The notes under the pieces were generated by a model that saw only the letters and a list, made by a program, of their open reading frames with translations, did no database searches and was not told the origin of the DNA. A stretch of DNA of 64,000 nt, taken from NCBI GenBank assembly GCA_026014745.1, contig JAOZHS010000002.1, positions 496,001 through 560,000 of the forward strand, written 5' to 3'. The DNA is from Candidatus Bathyarchaeota archaeon. GTDB taxonomy: Archaea > Thermoproteota > Bathyarchaeia > Bathyarchaeales > Bathycorpusculaceae. A program made the position numbers and the translations under genes. Shown piece by piece: positions 8,050 to 17,201 of this stretch; the first letter of the stretch is position 1; each line of letters begins with the position of its first letter.

Positions 8050-8275
8050 TTGTGGAGAAAAAATCAGGCTATACATGCATTCACACTCACACTGCGGCGG
8101 CTTCAACATAAAACTATGTTAAGCGTGTGGTAAAATATGGTTACTCCACACCCAAACAGACGCAGAAACACGCCGCAAACCCAAAAAGCAGCCGCAGACG
8201 CAATCCATCTTGTAAAATTTTTAAAATCGCCACACCCACACAAAGAGGCAAAAACGAAAAATCGATCTACTGCTA
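8050..8275 (+). repeat. Dispersed repeat, copy A (decayed)
   Basis: This intergenic stretch aligns with 33281-33509 and, inverted, with about 59788-60012. Shared blocks include GGAGAAAAAA, GGCGG-TTCAACAT, CACACCCAAACAGAC, GCAAACCCAAAAA, GCCACACCCACACAAAGAG and GATCTACTG near the end. Copy A has lost the TGTGGCATACC block that pairs with an upstream arm in the other two copies, and looks older. It lies between the convergent 3' ends of hypE and hypD. Short open frames across it are products of the repeat and not conserved genes. Confidence 0.75.
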
Positions 8276-8290
8276 GAGGGGGGATTTGGA

Positions 8291-9376
8291 TTAAACAGTT
8301 GCGGCATTTTTTGCCCAGACACGGCAAGTACCTTCGCTACTAACCATGCAAGCACCTACGGGTTTTTGCGGTGTGCATTCTTTGAGGAAGAGGGGGCATT
8401 GGTTGGGTTTGATTTTTCCGATTATGACGCGGTGACATTGGCAGCCCGTCTGGAGGTCTCTGCCGTGCTCGACGTGAACGTCATATTTGAGGCGAGCGTC
8501 GTACTGGGAGAGGGTTGGGCGGAGTTTTAGGGCAGAGTTGGCGAGGTTACCGATGCCGCGCCAGTTGCCGTCAGCTACGGTGAAGGCTTTCTTTATCATT
8601 TCTAGGGCTTTGGGGTTGCCTTCGGGTTTAACGACGCGTGGATACTCGTTTTCGAGTCTAGCGTCTGTTTCGCTGACCTGTTTTAGAATCATGTAGACGG
8701 CCATTAAGACGTCGAGGGGTTCGAACCCTGCCACAACCACGGGCATCCGATACTCCCGTGTGAACAACTCATAAGGTTTTAAACCCGTGATGGCACTGAC
8801 GTGTCCAGGCGCGATGAAGCCGTCGATTTGGAGGTCATCAATACCGAGCAGCAGCTCCATGGCAGGCGGGATTAGGCGGTGACAAATCAAAAAACTAAAG
8901 TTGCTTGGCAAATCACCTAACGCTTCAACCGCGGTGGATGGCGCAGTGGTTTCAAATCCGACTGCGAAAAACACGAATTCCTTGTCAGGTTCAGCCTTCG
9001 CCATTGCTACGGCGTCGGAGGTTGCGTAGACCACTCGGACATCGGCGCCGGTTGCTTTTGCTTCTATGAGGGAGGATTCGCTGCCTGGCACGCGTAAGAC
9101 GTCGCCGAAGCAGGTGATGACTTTGCCTTGTTTTGCGAGTTGTACGGCTTCGTCGATTTCTGATGCGGGGATGACGCAGACGGGGCAGCCAGGTCCCGCG
9201 ATGACTTCGACGTTTGAGGGTAGAAGGCTGCGTAGACCGTAGTGGGTTATGGTCCATTCGTGTGTTCCACAGACGTGGCAGATTTTAACTTCGCCCATTT
9301 TGGAGGCTAAAGTTTTGATTCTTCGGGCTATGGTTTGTGCGAGGTCGGGGTTTCGGAATCGAAGGTCTACAGCCAC
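8291..9376 (-). CDS. hypD: Hydrogenase maturation protein HypD
   Basis: 361 residues, full length for HypD, the iron-sulfur scaffold that with HypC assembles the Fe(CN)2CO unit. Family cysteine motifs are present: CHVCGTHEWT (near residue 35), GPGCPVCVIP, FAVGFETTAPSTA, APGHVSAITG, and the C-terminal CQCHRVI and CTPQKPVGACMVSSEGTC that hold the 4Fe-4S cluster. It starts 14 bases after hypC ends, in the order hypF-hypC-hypD on the minus strand. Confidence 0.95.
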   Translation of the reverse strand: MAVDLRFRNPDLAQTIARRIKTLASKMGEVKICHVCGTHEWTITHYGLRSLLPSNVEVIAGPGCPVCVIPASEIDEAVQLAKQGKVITCFGDVLRVPGSESSLIEAKATGADVRVVYATSDAVAMAKAEPDKEFVFFAVGFETTAPSTAVEALGDLPSNFSFLICHRLIPPAMELLLGIDDLQIDGFIAPGHVSAITGLKPYELFTREYRMPVVVAGFEPLDVLMAVYMILKQVSETDARLENEYPRVVKPEGNPKALEMIKKAFTVADGNWRGIGNLANSALKLRPTLSQYDARLKYDVHVEHGRDLQTGCQCHRVIIGKIKPNQCPLFLKECTPQKPVGACMVSSEGTCRVWAKNAATV

Positions 9377-9390
9377 AGGATTCGCCTTGC

Positions 9391-9615
9391 CTATTCTTGT
9401 CCTTTGGCTAAAATGTCATTCCAGAGGCTGAGGGTTTCTTTGGCGTCGTTTTCTTCGATTAGCTGAATGGCGTATCCTGCGTGTACCAGCACGTAATCGC
9501 CGACTTTAACGTTTACCAGCGAAATGTTGACCTCGCGCAGTACACCCTGTCCGAAGTCCACGTGGGCTTTGTCGCCGCTTAAGTCCATAACTTTGGCGGG
9601 AATAGCTAAACACAT
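9391..9615 (-). CDS. hypC: Hydrogenase assembly chaperone HypC
   Basis: 74 residues starting MCLAIPAKVMDL, the invariant HypC N-terminus. After Met removal, Cys2 binds the Fe(CN)2CO group during transfer to the hydrogenase large subunit. GDYVLVHAGYAIQLI is the second conserved block. It lies between hypF (48 bases upstream) and hypD (14 bases downstream) in one transcript. Confidence 0.95.
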   Translation of the reverse strand: MCLAIPAKVMDLSGDKAHVDFGQGVLREVNISLVNVKVGDYVLVHAGYAIQLIEENDAKETLSLWNDILAKGQE

Positions 9616-9663
9616 AATTATCAGTCTATAAAAGACGTATTTTGTGCGATAAAAACAGATTGG

Positions 9664-11946
9664 TCAAAAACCACAGAATCCTCCAACAACCGCCTGACCA
9701 AACGCGACGCCCCCGTCGCCCGCCGGAACCGCCTCATGAACCACAAACCGCAACCCCGACGCCTCCACTACACCACGAATTTGCTGGGCAAGAAGCAGAT
9801 TGCAGGCTGCGCCGCCTGTGAAACCCACAGTTTTGATGCCTTGAGCTTGTGCGTTTTGGACTGCGATGGTAGCGAGCCCTTTTGCGAGGTAGGCGTGGGC
9901 AGAGTAGGCTAAGTCTGCTGTGAAGAGTTTGCTTTTGTTTTCATAGATTGCCCTTATCAGGTTGGTGGTTTGTAGTACGTCACCTTGCAGGACAGGAGCA
10001 AGTTTGAGGGCGTCTTTGCCGCCTAAAGCCGTTGATTCGAGCTTCATGGCTGGTTCCCCCTCGTAGCTTCGCGCAAAACAAACCCCTAACACAGCAGCAA
10101 CGGCGTCCAAAACCCGTCCGCAACTGGTGGTTTCCACGGCACCTAACCCTTTTTGAAGTTGATCGAGGATGAGTTGGGCTTCGATTTCTCCATGGGGCAA
10201 GTGACTGCTGTTGCCTATCAGCCATGCTCCGATGTCTATGCCTGCTTTGTTGAGTATGGCTGCGGCAATGCGCAGAGGGTAGCGGCTGGCTAAGTCTCCG
10301 CCCAAAAGCGGCTGCGCCTCAAGATGCCCCAACCGCCCAAAACCTGCTTCGCCGCAGACACATTGGAGAACTTCGCCGCCCCAAGCCCCGCCGTCTGAGC
10401 CGTAACCGTAACCGTCACAGACAACCGCAACGACCTCGTCTAAACCGTGTTCCGCCATCAACGCCGCCGCATGAGCATGATGATGTTGCACCTGAATCAG
10501 CGGCAACCCAGCGGCTTGCGCCATTTCCTTTGCCATCGCGGTAGTGTTGAATTTGGGGTGCAAATCGCAGGCGACGGCTTGGGGTTTGCTGTTGGTTAAA
10601 TGTTGAAGGTGACGTGTTGCTTCGGCGAGGAAGGTCTGGGTTTCAAGGTTTTCGACGTCGCCGATGTGTTGGCTCAAAAACGCCTTGTCGTCGAGGAGTA
10701 TGCAACTGGTGTTGTTGAGTTCGCCGCCTAAAGCGAAAACAGTGCGTTTTGAGGGGTTTTTGAGTTTTATGGGTGTAGGGGCGTAGCCGCGGCTTCTGCG
10801 CAGAAACACCTGCTGTTCGCCGTGGGTGCGCATGACGGTGTCGTCGCATCGTTGGGCGATTTGGCGGTTATGAAACAAGAAATAATCGGCTGTGCCGCCA
10901 AGTATGCGGAGGGCTTCGGCGTTGTCTTTGACGATGGGTTGGTTAGCGGGATTAGCGCTGGTCATAACAAACGCTGAGTCAGCAACTTCGTCAAAGAGCA
11001 TGTAGTGGAGCCCCGTGTAGGGGAGCATGACGCCGACGTTATGGAGGTGGGGCGCTACTAGCGGCGAGAGGTTGTATGAGTCGTTTTTGTTTAGGAGGAC
11101 GATGGGACGTTGGGGGCTTGTAAGAAGTTCTTTCTCTTTTGGGGAAACATCCGCGAAGGCTTCGACGGCTTGGAGGCTTCTTGCCATGAGCGCGAAGGGT
11201 TTTTCGCTGCGATGCTTGGTTTGTCTAAGCCGCTGCAGGGGCTCCTCGAGCACGGTTGAAGCCGCGAGATGGAAGCCACCATAGCCTTTCACCGCGACTA
11301 TGCTGCCTTCGGAGAGGAGCGTGCCCGCGAGGCGTATTGGGTCACAGGAGTCTACAGGCCGCCCCGTATTAGTGGTAAGGTACACTTTGGGTCCACAGGT
11401 GGAGCATGCCACGGTTTCGGCGTGGAAGCGTCTGTTAGCTGGATTCTCATATTCTCTTTGGCAGAAGCCGCATAGCGGGAACTCTTTCATGGTGGTGTTT
11501 TCGCGGTCGTAGGGCAAGTGTTCGATGATTGTGAATCGTGGACCGCAGTCGGTGCAGGTTATGAAGAAGTAGTCGTATCGGTGGTCTTTGGGGTCGCGGA
11601 GTTCTTTTAGGCATTGGTTACAGATGGCACCGTCAGCGGGGATAACAGAACCCGATTGTTTAGCGGTGCTGCTGCTTTGGTGAATTGCAAATGTGTGATA
11701 TTGGTTGGGTCCTGAAAGTTCGGTGCGGTTTACGTGTTCGATTTGGGCTAGCGGCGGCTTAAGAGAGGTCAAATCCGTCATGAAACTCTCAACACTTCGC
11801 AGGGTGCCTTCTAAGAGCACTTCTACACCTGCGTCGCCGAGGTTGCGCACGTAACCTGTCAAACCATTTTTGACGGCGATACGGTAGATGAAGGGACGAA
11901 AGCCGACGCCTTGCACGATACCTGTGATGCCGAGTTTAACACGCAA
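9664..11946 (-). CDS. hypF: Carbamoyltransferase HypF
   Basis: 760 residues with the full HypF layout. An acylphosphatase domain comes first (IVQGVGFRPFIYR, residues 9-21), then paired zinc fingers (CNQCLKEL, CTDCGPRF, CGFCQREY, CSTCGPKV). A YrdC-like carbamoyl-adenylate domain follows (VAVKGYGGFHLAAS), and then a Kae1-like C-terminal domain with HHHAHAAALMAEHG and CDGYGYGSDG. It makes the thiocarboxamide on the HypE C-terminal Cys from carbamoyl phosphate. The carAB genes at 35340-39773 could provide carbamoyl phosphate. It is the first gene of hypF-hypC-hypD. Confidence 0.95.
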   Translation of the reverse strand: MRVKLGITGIVQGVGFRPFIYRIAVKNGLTGYVRNLGDAGVEVLLEGTLRSVESFMTDLTSLKPPLAQIEHVNRTELSGPNQYHTFAIHQSSSTAKQSGSVIPADGAICNQCLKELRDPKDHRYDYFFITCTDCGPRFTIIEHLPYDRENTTMKEFPLCGFCQREYENPANRRFHAETVACSTCGPKVYLTTNTGRPVDSCDPIRLAGTLLSEGSIVAVKGYGGFHLAASTVLEEPLQRLRQTKHRSEKPFALMARSLQAVEAFADVSPKEKELLTSPQRPIVLLNKNDSYNLSPLVAPHLHNVGVMLPYTGLHYMLFDEVADSAFVMTSANPANQPIVKDNAEALRILGGTADYFLFHNRQIAQRCDDTVMRTHGEQQVFLRRSRGYAPTPIKLKNPSKRTVFALGGELNNTSCILLDDKAFLSQHIGDVENLETQTFLAEATRHLQHLTNSKPQAVACDLHPKFNTTAMAKEMAQAAGLPLIQVQHHHAHAAALMAEHGLDEVVAVVCDGYGYGSDGGAWGGEVLQCVCGEAGFGRLGHLEAQPLLGGDLASRYPLRIAAAILNKAGIDIGAWLIGNSSHLPHGEIEAQLILDQLQKGLGAVETTSCGRVLDAVAAVLGVCFARSYEGEPAMKLESTALGGKDALKLAPVLQGDVLQTTNLIRAIYENKSKLFTADLAYSAHAYLAKGLATIAVQNAQAQGIKTVGFTGGAACNLLLAQQIRGVVEASGLRFVVHEAVPAGDGGVAFGQAVVGGFCGF

Positions 11947-12082
11947 AGCCTAAACCTTAGCTATCTGTGGGTCAAGTTTTTCTCTTATACATTTCGAAAT
12001 TCCCCGAGAACCACAAGGGGGCGTTCTATGCGCAGTATTAAATAGAATAGCAGCAAATAACAAGCTTGAGTGTACCTCAACC

Positions 12083-12412
12083 ATGGGAGCATTAGAAGAG
12101 ATATTTGCGTTCCTTACTGGTGGAAGCATCGGCGGTCTAACACCGATTATCTTTATGATTATTCCCTTGATTGTCGGCTTAATCATTGGATACCTCGTGC
12201 ATAAGTTCCTAAAAATCGCCGTCATAATCGCCGTTATCAGTGCAATCGCCATTTACTTTGGCTTCCTAAACATCAACACCGCCGCTATGGCTCAACTTGT
12301 CGACCAGTATGGACCAATGGTGGTTCAGTATGGAACACTGTTGATAGGCTTACTGCCGTTAAGCATCGGATTAATCGTAGGCCTAGCAGTGGGGTTCCTG
12401 CTCGCAAAATAA
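12083..12412 (+). CDS. Small membrane protein with about three hydrophobic segments
   Basis: 109 residues and mostly hydrophobic. Segments are near residues 20-40 (PIIFMIIPLIVGLIIGYLV), 44-62 and 82-107 (LIGLLPLSIGLIVGLAVGF), with short charged links. The ATG (MGALEEIFAFLTGG) lies about 40 bases after an AT-rich element (TATTAAATAGAATAG). Glycines in the last segment recall FUN14-like proteins, but I cannot assign a family. It is transcribed divergently from hypF. A frame on the opposite strand over 11950-12252 is its shadow. Confidence 0.65.
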   Translation: MGALEEIFAFLTGGSIGGLTPIIFMIIPLIVGLIIGYLVHKFLKIAVIIAVISAIAIYFGFLNINTAAMAQLVDQYGPMVVQYGTLLIGLLPLSIGLIVGLAVGFLLAK

Positions 12413-12517
12413 ACCAACCAACCCCTCTTCTTTTTTAACCAGCAAAAGAGTAGTCAGGCTATTTTTTTGGGGGAAAAGGGGTAGCTTTAAAATACAAAGC
12501 CATACCTTTGAGCAGTC

Positions 12518-12724
12518 ATGAAAGCCGTGACGTTTGCAGTTGCATTCATCCTAACCATATGCCTAGTCATCGCAGGCGTCATACTCTACCCCGAAATGTT
12601 TGGGCAAGCGGTCACGTCAAATAACGAGTTTGTATTTGCCATGTTTTTGGGACCATTCTGTATGCTACTCGTTTTGGGGTGGATAGGCGAAAAACTTGTT
12701 CTGCGGGTTTTAAAGAAAGAGTAA
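12518..12724 (+). CDS. Small two-segment membrane protein
   Basis: 68 residues with two predicted membrane helices: an N-terminal segment (TFAVAFILTICLVIAGVIL) and a central one (FVFAMFLGPFCMLLVLGWI), ending in the basic tail EKLVLRVLKKE. A TTTAAAATAC element lies about 30 bases before the ATG, giving a short leader. The family is not recognised. Confidence 0.55.
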   Translation: MKAVTFAVAFILTICLVIAGVILYPEMFGQAVTSNNEFVFAMFLGPFCMLLVLGWIGEKLVLRVLKKE

Positions 12725-12826
12725 CGGATCCTCTAACAGGTAGCGGCGCTTCGATGTTGACTTTTGGTTTTTTTAACAGTAAGATAATTAGTTGTCAACA
12801 CGCAAACTCTATGTTTGGTGAATGAC

Positions 12827-13453
12827 ATGAGTGTGTATGACCAGTTTCAGCGCCCCACAGGACGCAAAGGCAAAATCGTTGCCGCAATGATGAACCACGG
12901 ACACAAATCACTCACCACATGGGGCTTAACACACGTAACCATCAACCCAGACTTTGTGATTTTGGATGCAGGTTGTGGCGGCGGCAAAACCATCAACCGA
13001 TTAGCCAAACGGGTCCCCAACGGCAAAGTGTATGGCATCGACTATTCACCTGATATGGTGGCGTACGCGACGAAACTAAACAAAAAATTCGTCGACCAAG
13101 GCAAAGTCGAAATCACTGAAGCCGCAGTTGACAAAACAGGCTTCTCAAACGGCTTGTTTGATTTGGTGACGGCATGTGAAACCTACTATTTCTGGCCCAG
13201 CCTATCAGATGCCTTCAAAGAAATAAACCGAATACTAAAACCAAACGGCAAGCTCCTCTTGATTAATGAAATGGTCAAAGACGGCGTCCACGACGTTAAA
13301 CAAGCCGAAATCATAGAAAAAACACACGTACACCTCTTGACGCTTGAAGAGATAGAGAGTATGCTGCAAGCCGCAGGGTTTGTTGGTGTGGAGGTTTCAA
13401 GAAAAGAGCAGTCACCGTGGAACACGATTGTTGCCCAAAAACCAGCTGATTAA
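12827..13453 (+). CDS. SAM-dependent methyltransferase, class I
   Basis: 208 residues from the ATG at 12827, chosen because a GGTG ribosome site lies 6 bases upstream. Motif I VILDAGCGGGKT binds SAM, GIDYSPDMV is motif II, LVTACETYYFWP matches the UbiE/Methyltransf_11 group, and LKPNGKLLLINEM is motif III. The substrate is unknown. The 3' end overlaps the acyl-CoA ligase gene on the other strand by 4 bases. Confidence 0.85.
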   Translation: MSVYDQFQRPTGRKGKIVAAMMNHGHKSLTTWGLTHVTINPDFVILDAGCGGGKTINRLAKRVPNGKVYGIDYSPDMVAYATKLNKKFVDQGKVEITEAAVDKTGFSNGLFDLVTACETYYFWPSLSDAFKEINRILKPNGKLLLINEMVKDGVHDVKQAEIIEKTHVHLLTLEEIESMLQAAGFVGVEVSRKEQSPWNTIVAQKPAD

Positions 13454-15051
13454 GCGCGTTCTTTGAGGGCGCGTTTGAGGACTTTTCCAGCGGCAGTTAA
13501 GGGCAAAGCATCTAAAAACACGACGTCGCGGATTGCTTTGTAGGCGGCTACTTTTGCGTTAACGTAACCTTTGATTTCTTCAGCTGTAGCACTAACGCCG
13601 TCTTTTAGCACGATATAAGCGACTGGGATTTCGCCTGTTTTGGGGTCGGGTTTACCGACGACGGCACATTGTTTTACGGCGGGGTGTTCATAGAGCAGGT
13701 CTTCGAGTTCGCGGGGATAGACGCTGTAGTCTTTGTATTTGATGAGGTCTTTTTTACGGTCCACAATATAGCAGTAACCGTCCGCGTCGATTCGGGCGAT
13801 GTCACCTGTAAGCAGCCAACCGTCGCGGAGCACTTGGGCGGTTTCGTCTGGGCGATGCCAGTAGCCTGCCATGACTTGGGGTCCCCGAACAGCCAATTCA
13901 CCCCTCTGACCCACACCAAGGGGCACGCCAGTTTCGGCGTCCACAATTTTGGCTTCGGTATCGGGCAGCGGCAAACCAATCGAGCCCACCCGCAACGCCA
14001 ACGCCTTATCCACAGGACTACAATGCGTTACCGGCGACGCCTCCGACAATCCGTAACCCTCCGCTAAAAAGCCCCCTGTCACCTCCATGAAGCTCCTCTG
14101 CACCTGTGGCGGCAAAGCGGAAGCACCAGAAATACACACCCGCACAGACTTCAAATCATAGTTGCCTAAGTCAGGGTAGTTGATTAGCATCGTGTACATG
14201 GTCGGTACCCCGCAGAACACCGAAACATGCTCTTGCTGGATAGTGGTGAGGGTTTTGACGGGTTCAAACTTGGATAGAAGCACCATTTTTGCGCCTAAAC
14301 TGATGGGGACAGTTAGGCTGGTGGTTAAGCCGTAGATGTGGAAAAGCGGCAATGCCGTGAGGAACACGTCTTGGCTTGTGCCTTTGATGGTGGCGGCGAA
14401 GGCAACTGCGTTTGAGACGAGGTTGCGGTGGGTGAGCATGGCGGCTTTGGGGGTTCCTGTTGTTCCGCCTGTGTATTGGAGGGCAGCTAAGTCCACAGCG
14501 GGGTCAAACTTGAGTGAAGTATGGGAGGAGGATGCTTCTAGGAGCAGTTGCCTAAAAGAAAACGTGTTTGGAAGAGAAGGGGAAGGGGATGTTTGGGTAT
14601 CGTAATCGTTTAAGCCCGTGGTTATAACGTTTTTTAGGGGTGTTTTTTCTCTAACTTTCTCCACAATGGGGAACAGAGAGTCTAAAGTGACGATTGTTTG
14701 GGCGCCTGAATCGCAGAGCTGATATTCTACCTCGCGTTCCCGATGCAGCGGACTAATCGTTGTCACCACCCCGCCTATTTTTAGGGCTCCGAAGTAGCTG
14801 ATTACGAATTGGGGGATGTTGGGCAGATAGAGCGCCACACAGTCACCTTTCTTGGCGCCTAAAGTGGATAGGGCATTTGCGAATTGGTTAGCCAAAATGT
14901 CGAGTTGCGCATAGGTCAAGGTATTTGCGCAATAGGCAATTGCGACGTGGTCGGGAAAGTTTTTTGCGTTTGCCTCAAGCAACCCCGAAAGAGGCACCTT
15001 TGGATATTCTAGGTGCTGGAGGGTTTTTTTCTGAGGGGACAAACGCATCAT
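13450..15051 (-). CDS. AMP-forming acyl-CoA ligase
   Basis: About 533 residues of the ANL (adenylate-forming) family, close to long-chain fatty acid/4-coumarate CoA ligases. It has the P-loop YTGGTTGTPKAAMLTH, EGYGLSEASPVTH, LLTGDIARIDADGYCYIVDRKKD, and the C-terminal catalytic lysine in TAAGKVLKRAL. It activates a carboxylic acid with ATP to the CoA thioester. I place the start at the ATG pair at 15051/15048, because a frame back to 15075 would overlap the upstream gene. Codons near the C-terminus are ordinary. The natural acid cannot be inferred. Confidence 0.85.
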   Translation of the reverse strand: MMRLSPQKKTLQHLEYPKVPLSGLLEANAKNFPDHVAIAYCANTLTYAQLDILANQFANALSTLGAKKGDCVALYLPNIPQFVISYFGALKIGGVVTTISPLHREREVEYQLCDSGAQTIVTLDSLFPIVEKVREKTPLKNVITTGLNDYDTQTSPSPSLPNTFSFRQLLLEASSSHTSLKFDPAVDLAALQYTGGTTGTPKAAMLTHRNLVSNAVAFAATIKGTSQDVFLTALPLFHIYGLTTSLTVPISLGAKMVLLSKFEPVKTLTTIQQEHVSVFCGVPTMYTMLINYPDLGNYDLKSVRVCISGASALPPQVQRSFMEVTGGFLAEGYGLSEASPVTHCSPVDKALALRVGSIGLPLPDTEAKIVDAETGVPLGVGQRGELAVRGPQVMAGYWHRPDETAQVLRDGWLLTGDIARIDADGYCYIVDRKKDLIKYKDYSVYPRELEDLLYEHPAVKQCAVVGKPDPKTGEIPVAYIVLKDGVSATAEEIKGYVNAKVAAYKAIRDVVFLDALPLTAAGKVLKRALKERA

Positions 15052-15052
15052 C

Positions 15053-15475
15053 TTATGGTGTAGATTCAGGTTCAATTACGACGGCTGTTCCCGTTGCCGA
15101 AAATAGCAAAATCCCATTCTGGGTACCCATGTCAGAAGTTTCCACATCTAAGCCTACAATCGCGTTGGCGCCTAAAGCAATTGCGCGGGATTTGGCGCGT
15201 TCAATGGCTTCCCAGCGTGCCTTCTCAACCTCAGCAGTGAAAGCGGTGACTTCGCCACCCATCATGGATTCAAATCCAGCGATAAATTGGCCAAGTATAC
15301 CGCGGGTGCGAGGAGTCAACCCCGTAACTACGCCGAGAACTTTGGTGATTTTGTAACCCGCCACCATAGGAGTAGTCACTAACAGGAAGGGCTGGTTTTG
15401 GGTAAGGGAGGCTCCGCATTTGGGGCAAAAAGATGCGCCGTCAGGAGCATAGTTTGAGCATCGGGGGCAATTCAT
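15053..15475 (-). CDS. Zinc-ribbon plus YbjQ-type (UPF0145) protein
   Basis: 140 residues from the ATG at 15475, which has GGTG 6 bases upstream. The N-terminal zinc ribbon is CPRCSNYAPDGASFCPKCG. The remainder matches the YbjQ/UPF0145 family (TTPMVAGYKITKVLGVVTG, RGILGQFIAGFESMMGGE, ARSRAIALGANAIVGL-like block). The family forms pentamers and has been called heavy-metal-binding by annotation only. It is probably cotranscribed with the acyl-CoA ligase gene, one base downstream. Confidence 0.8.
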   Translation of the reverse strand: MNCPRCSNYAPDGASFCPKCGASLTQNQPFLLVTTPMVAGYKITKVLGVVTGLTPRTRGILGQFIAGFESMMGGEVTAFTAEVEKARWEAIERAKSRAIALGANAIVGLDVETSDMGTQNGILLFSATGTAVVIEPESTP

Positions 15476-15540
15476 AGGGGACACCTTGGCAGTCTATGGA
15501 TACGCTTGTTATAAAAGCTGTTGCCAACCAGAGACAGGCG

Positions 15541-16011
15541 TTATTTGAAGGTTAAGCGTTTAGGCTTGTTTTTTATTTGGATTTTGCCGTCTGAGTCTTT
15601 TAGTTTACTAGTGTGGCGGTAGAACTCGTAGATGTGCTCCATCTCCTTGGTGTAGGCAAAAGAGTAAGCGATGACTTCGGATAAGTCGAAGTTTAGGGTC
15701 AAGGCGTTGTCGGTGATTGTGAAGAGTTGGTCTTGGGGCTTATCGGTTAAGATGACGGTTACGACGTCGCCGACCTCAAGTTTGTCACCGAGCGTTTCGC
15801 CGCTGCCGAACGTTTCACTTAAGCTTATGGTGCCGCCATAGTCAAAGACGATACAGGGTTTGCCGTTGCGTATCGTCGCCCAGCAAGCGAGTTTGGGATT
15901 TTGGGTTTCGAAGCGGTTTTTGAGGGCAACGAAGTCTTCGGGTTTGATTTGTATAACGAGGTAGTTACGCCAAGTTTTTGTTTCGTCTTCTCTTAAGTGA
16001 AAGAACTGCAT
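15541..16011 (-). CDS. Unknown protein, 156 residues
   Basis: The start is placed at the ATG at 16011 (MQFFHLREDETKTW), with GGTG 6 bases upstream; a longer frame to 16122 would overlap the divergent gene. It is predominantly beta-strand, with VVTVILTDKP and LTLNFDLSEVIAYSFAYTKEMEHIYEFYRH. There is no membrane segment and no known motif. It is divergent to the terpene-cyclase-like gene at 16125, with about 110 bases of shared promoter region. Confidence 0.55.
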   Translation of the reverse strand: MQFFHLREDETKTWRNYLVIQIKPEDFVALKNRFETQNPKLACWATIRNGKPCIVFDYGGTISLSETFGSGETLGDKLEVGDVVTVILTDKPQDQLFTITDNALTLNFDLSEVIAYSFAYTKEMEHIYEFYRHTSKLKDSDGKIQIKNKPKRLTFK

Positions 16012-16124
16012 ATCAACCACCAAGGTAAGCTTGAGTTCCCGATAAATAACTTCCTCCAAGCGGCGCGGAAAAAAATCTTTAAGCACCGCCCAACAAACAA
16101 GCACATGACTGAGAAGTGACACCG

Positions 16125-17129
16125 ATGGATGAATGGAAAGCTAAACTCAAAGCGGACCCATCAGCATGGCTCCTAGAAGAAGATAACCCCTCTGTGCGAT
16201 ACTTCACCCTAACCGAACTTTTAGCAAAACAAAAAGACGCTACCGAAGCATCTGAAGCGAAAAAAGCCATAATGACCCAAGGCGTAGTCCCCAAAATCCT
16301 CTCCAAACTCAACAGCGATGGCTACTGGGGAACCCCCACAAACTTCTACACCGCCAAATACAAAGGAACCGTATGGCAGCTATTGATTTTGGCGGAACTC
16401 GGCGCAGACCCAACTGACTCCCGCGTCAAAGGCGCCTGTGAATTCATACTCAACAACAGCCAGCACCCCCAGAGCAGCGGCTTCGCGATGGCGCGTTCAG
16501 AGAGGGAGGGCGGCGGCAGGCAAAGCGCGGTGATTCCCTGCCTGACAGGCAACATGCTTTTTAGCCTCATCCGACTGGGCTACCTCGACGACCCACGGGT
16601 GCAGGCGGGGATAGATTGGATAGCAATGTTTCAACGCTTTGACGATGGGGATGGAGCAGCCAGAGGCGAGTTCTATGACCGCTTGAAGGCGTGTTTTGGC
16701 AAACATACCTGTCATATGGGCGCCGCTAAAGCCCTAAAAGCCCTCGCCGAAATCCCCGCAGACCAAAGAAGCGCCAAAACAAAAGCCACCATCGAAGCCG
16801 GAGCAGAATACTTCCTTAAACATCACATCTTCAAAAAAAGCCACGACCTAACCAAGGTTCCTAAGCCGGGATGGATGAAATTCGGGTTTCCCTTAATGTA
16901 CCAGACTGACGCGTTGGAGTTGCTGGGAATTCTTGCAAGCTTGGGGTATAAAGATTCGCGTATGCAGGAGGCGGTGGATTTGGTGCTTTCAAAACAGGAC
17001 GAGCAGGGCAGATGGACGCTGGAGCACAGTTTTAACGGCAAATTCCAAGCCAACATTGAAACGGTAGGGCAACCCAGCAAGTGGGTGACGCTAAAAGCGT
17101 TAATTGCCATAAAACAAGTCTACAGCTAA
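16125..17129 (+). CDS. Terpene-cyclase/prenyltransferase-like alpha-toroid protein
   Basis: 334 residues made of repeated helical hairpins with GYWG, GTVWQLLILAELG, LFSLIRLGYLDDPRV, LELLGILASLG and DEQGRWTLE elements. This is the (alpha/alpha)6 toroid pattern of squalene-hopene cyclases and prenyltransferase beta subunits (QW-like repeats). The DxDD catalytic motif of squalene cyclases is not visible. KHTCHMGAAKALKAL has C and H in a plausible metal-site context. Start ATG at 16125 with GTGA 6 bases upstream. The function is not assigned; it may be a non-cyclase member. Confidence 0.7.
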   Translation: MDEWKAKLKADPSAWLLEEDNPSVRYFTLTELLAKQKDATEASEAKKAIMTQGVVPKILSKLNSDGYWGTPTNFYTAKYKGTVWQLLILAELGADPTDSRVKGACEFILNNSQHPQSSGFAMARSEREGGGRQSAVIPCLTGNMLFSLIRLGYLDDPRVQAGIDWIAMFQRFDDGDGAARGEFYDRLKACFGKHTCHMGAAKALKALAEIPADQRSAKTKATIEAGAEYFLKHHIFKKSHDLTKVPKPGWMKFGFPLMYQTDALELLGILASLGYKDSRMQEAVDLVLSKQDEQGRWTLEHSFNGKFQANIETVGQPSKWVTLKALIAIKQVYS

Positions 17130-17201
17130 GACGCGGTACATGGAGATAACCATATTTACGCTAACAAAGAAAACAATCCGTCAGCAGCAGGAAGGTAAAG
17201 C

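Noticed and set aside
8103-8343. Short open frames on both strands between hypE and hypD
   Set aside because: They fall inside dispersed repeat copy A, have no ribosome site or recognisable motif, and similar frames appear in the other copies only because of the shared DNA sequence.
11950-12252. 100-residue minus-strand frame beside hypF
   Set aside because: It is antisense to the 109-residue membrane protein at 12083-12412, which has the better start region and a coherent hydrophobic pattern.
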